A stretch of 40,655 bases of DNA. Origin: Sedimenticola sp. Its GTDB lineage: Bacteria; Pseudomonadota; Gammaproteobacteria; Chromatiales; Chromatiaceae. The translations under genes and the position numbers were made by a program. Location: the NCBI GenBank assembly GCA_026196795.1, contig JAPHUE010000102.1, positions 1-40,655 of the forward strand, written 5' to 3'. Under the pieces are notes generated by a model. The model saw only the letters and a program-made list of their open reading frames with translations. It did no database searches and was not told the DNA's origin. How positions within the stretch are numbered: position 1 is the first letter of the stretch; every line of letters begins with the position of its first letter. Of this stretch, positions 39,656 to 40,655 are shown piece by piece.

Positions 39656-40655
39656 ATGACCAGGCTACGCAAAATCTCGCTATTGATTTTGGTACTGTTC
39701 AGTTTAAGTGCGCCAATCAATGCCCGGGCTGACACGCTGGATACGCTACTGGATATACTGGTTATAGCGGGTGTGGTAGATCCTACCATTGTGGAGGCCA
39801 AGGAGTTGATTAGCTGTCTGGTGAATCAACCACCGGAGCTTTCGGGACTCTGTGTCTCAGAGGGACCGCAGCCCTCAGGTTATTTACCTGATGATCGGAC
39901 TCTCCGTGCCGTGGTCGAAATAGTACAAGCGGCCTATCAGGGCAAATGGAACAAGGTCTTAGCGATTGCCGGAACCGATGTGTTGTATCAGCTGGTCTGC
40001 AAAGGAGGATTGAGCGCGGCGGGCCCGGTAAAGCCCTTTATTTGTGATGGACCTTTTGCGGAGATAGTTTCTCTTGGCCAGCCCGTCGTTCATATGGTGT
40101 TAGAGGCGGTTGCCAGTGAAGATATAGGCGATTGGGTCAGGGTTGTGGCCATGGCGGGCCCTGAGCTGGGCTGTCGACTGATTCCGAACAGTATTCCTGG
40201 TAAGGATGCCGTTTGTGGTCCGCTGGCAGAGGTATTAGCCGCAGCGATGGGTGCCATCAACGATGCAGCCAATGCGGTTTGGGGTGGCATCAATAATGTG
40301 GGTGACTGGGTCTCCGGGCAGGATAAGCACATGAATCCCGACCACTATTATGCCCTCTATTGGCAGCCTTGGTATCACTATGCGACTTGGCTGGGTGTTG
40401 CTCACAATTGGCAAGGTTTGGGCAATTTGTTGGCTTACGTACGTGATCCCTGCGAGAAGTATTTCGACTCTCATACCATGAGTCAGGACAATGCCCAGGA
40501 GCTGTGTGATGGCCAGCGTGATCGTTTCAGCAATGAGGTTAAGGCCTTTAAAAGTACGCTGGATGTGGCACCGGATGCCTATTATGAGATGGCGATTAAG
40601 CCCTTGCCTGCCATCTATGCGATTGAGGATTATGGCAAACTGACCAATAGCTCTA
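39656..40655 (+). CDS. Secreted Cys-containing protein, open to the window end (partial, not in ORF track)
   Basis: An ATG at 39656 with GGGGAGAG upstream opens a frame of 333 codons with no stop before the window edge. It begins MTRLRKISLLILVLFSLSAPINARA, a signal peptide cleaved before DTLDTL. The mature part has regularly spaced Cys (ISCLVN, GLCVSE, LVCKG, FICDG, LGCRL, AVCGP, DPCEK, ELCDG), likely disulfides, followed by an aromatic stretch HYYALYWQPWYHYATWLG. No known family is recognised. The ORF track lists only shadows here because it requires a stop codon. Confidence 0.85.
   Translation, partial: MTRLRKISLLILVLFSLSAPINARADTLDTLLDILVIAGVVDPTIVEAKELISCLVNQPPELSGLCVSEGPQPSGYLPDDRTLRAVVEIVQAAYQGKWNKVLAIAGTDVLYQLVCKGGLSAAGPVKPFICDGPFAEIVSLGQPVVHMVLEAVASEDIGDWVRVVAMAGPELGCRLIPNSIPGKDAVCGPLAEVLAAAMGAINDAANAVWGGINNVGDWVSGQDKHMNPDHYYALYWQPWYHYATWLGVAHNWQGLGNLLAYVRDPCEKYFDSHTMSQDNAQELCDGQRDRFSNEVKAFKSTLDVAPDAYYEMAIKPLPAIYAIEDYGKLTNSS

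Noticed and set aside
39457-39732. 91-codon plus-strand ORF near the window end
   Set aside because: It overlaps the start of the signal-peptide-bearing open frame at 39656, which has a better ribosome-binding site and continues for 333 codons.
1-40655. CRISPR arrays, insertion sequences, prophage or integrative-element boundaries
   Set aside because: Looked for regularly spaced repeats, transposase or integrase motifs and tRNA-adjacent direct repeats; none seen. The tRNA-Thr gene has no visible attachment-site duplication nearby.

Overview
The window looks like the chromosome of a Gammaproteobacterium. The strongest evidence is synteny. A type IV minor-pilin operon (fimT/U-pilV-pilW-pilX-[small secreted ORF]-pilY1-pilE) is followed tail-to-tail by ispH and fkpB, the order known around pilE-lytB-fkpB in Pseudomonas aeruginosa. 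gltA, dusA, rimO, hisI and gloB are also of proteobacterial type. The SHP/DHC/cytochrome b set, the sulfur-type (BigR-like) promoter and the many c-type cytochromes fit a respiratory, possibly sulfur-oxidising, lineage; that is inference. No prophage, insertion sequence, CRISPR array or plasmid backbone was seen.

Layout. 1-129: end of an unrecognised CDS. 157-2800 (+): hisI, gloB and a dihydroorotase. 2831-5899 (-): a double-domain QueD-like protein and a chemoreceptor with a candidate sigma-28 promoter. 6056-6131 (-): tRNA-Thr(CGT). 6240-6677 (-): an Irr/PerR-like Fur-family regulator. 6895-14459 (+): type IV pilus minor-pilin operon plus pilE. 14530-16578 (-): ispH, fkpB and a PduO-type cobalamin adenosyltransferase. 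16758-17443: small genes, including a 46-residue Cys-rich membrane protein on the minus strand that the ORF track does not list. 17444-19123 (+): a small acidic protein and rimO. 19130-19431 (-): DUF2892 membrane protein behind a promoter carrying a BigR/SqrR-like inverted repeat. 19454-21037 (+): phosphotransferase/P-loop kinase fusion. 21034-22355 (-): cupin and dusA. 22716-24167 (+): membrane diguanylate cyclase. 24343-26150 (-): small periplasmic protein and citrate synthase. 26379-29376 (+): a missed 59-residue gene, a transmembrane tail ORF, a GNAT/C39-peptidase fusion and a RimK-like ATP-grasp ligase.

29670-35484 (+) appears to be a self-contained sigma-54 regulated module for an aromatic (or related) acid. 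A sensorless sigma-54 activator is followed by two matching 17-bp palindromes, a -24/-12 promoter, a benzoate-CoA-ligase-family enzyme and a TRAP transporter (dctPQM). 35589-38467 (-) holds a phosphate-binding-like periplasmic protein, a diheme cytochrome c (DHC), a sphaeroides-heme-protein-like cytochrome (SHP, DUF1924) and a cytochrome b561-like membrane protein. 38648-39421 (-) is a YgiD/DODA dioxygenase. 39656 to the window end is a secreted Cys-containing protein, open to the edge and absent from the ORF track.

The best candidates for under-described biology are: the coupled GNAT-C39 / RLAN-ATP-grasp pair with its transmembrane tail ORF; the sigma-54 circuit around the acyl-CoA ligase/TRAP genes; the tandem QueD-like protein with complementary active-site losses; the tiny Cys-rich membrane ORF cluster near 17.0-17.28 kb; and the SHP operon with a hairpin sequestering its first Shine-Dalgarno sequence. 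All assignments come from reading motifs in the sequence; no database search was run.
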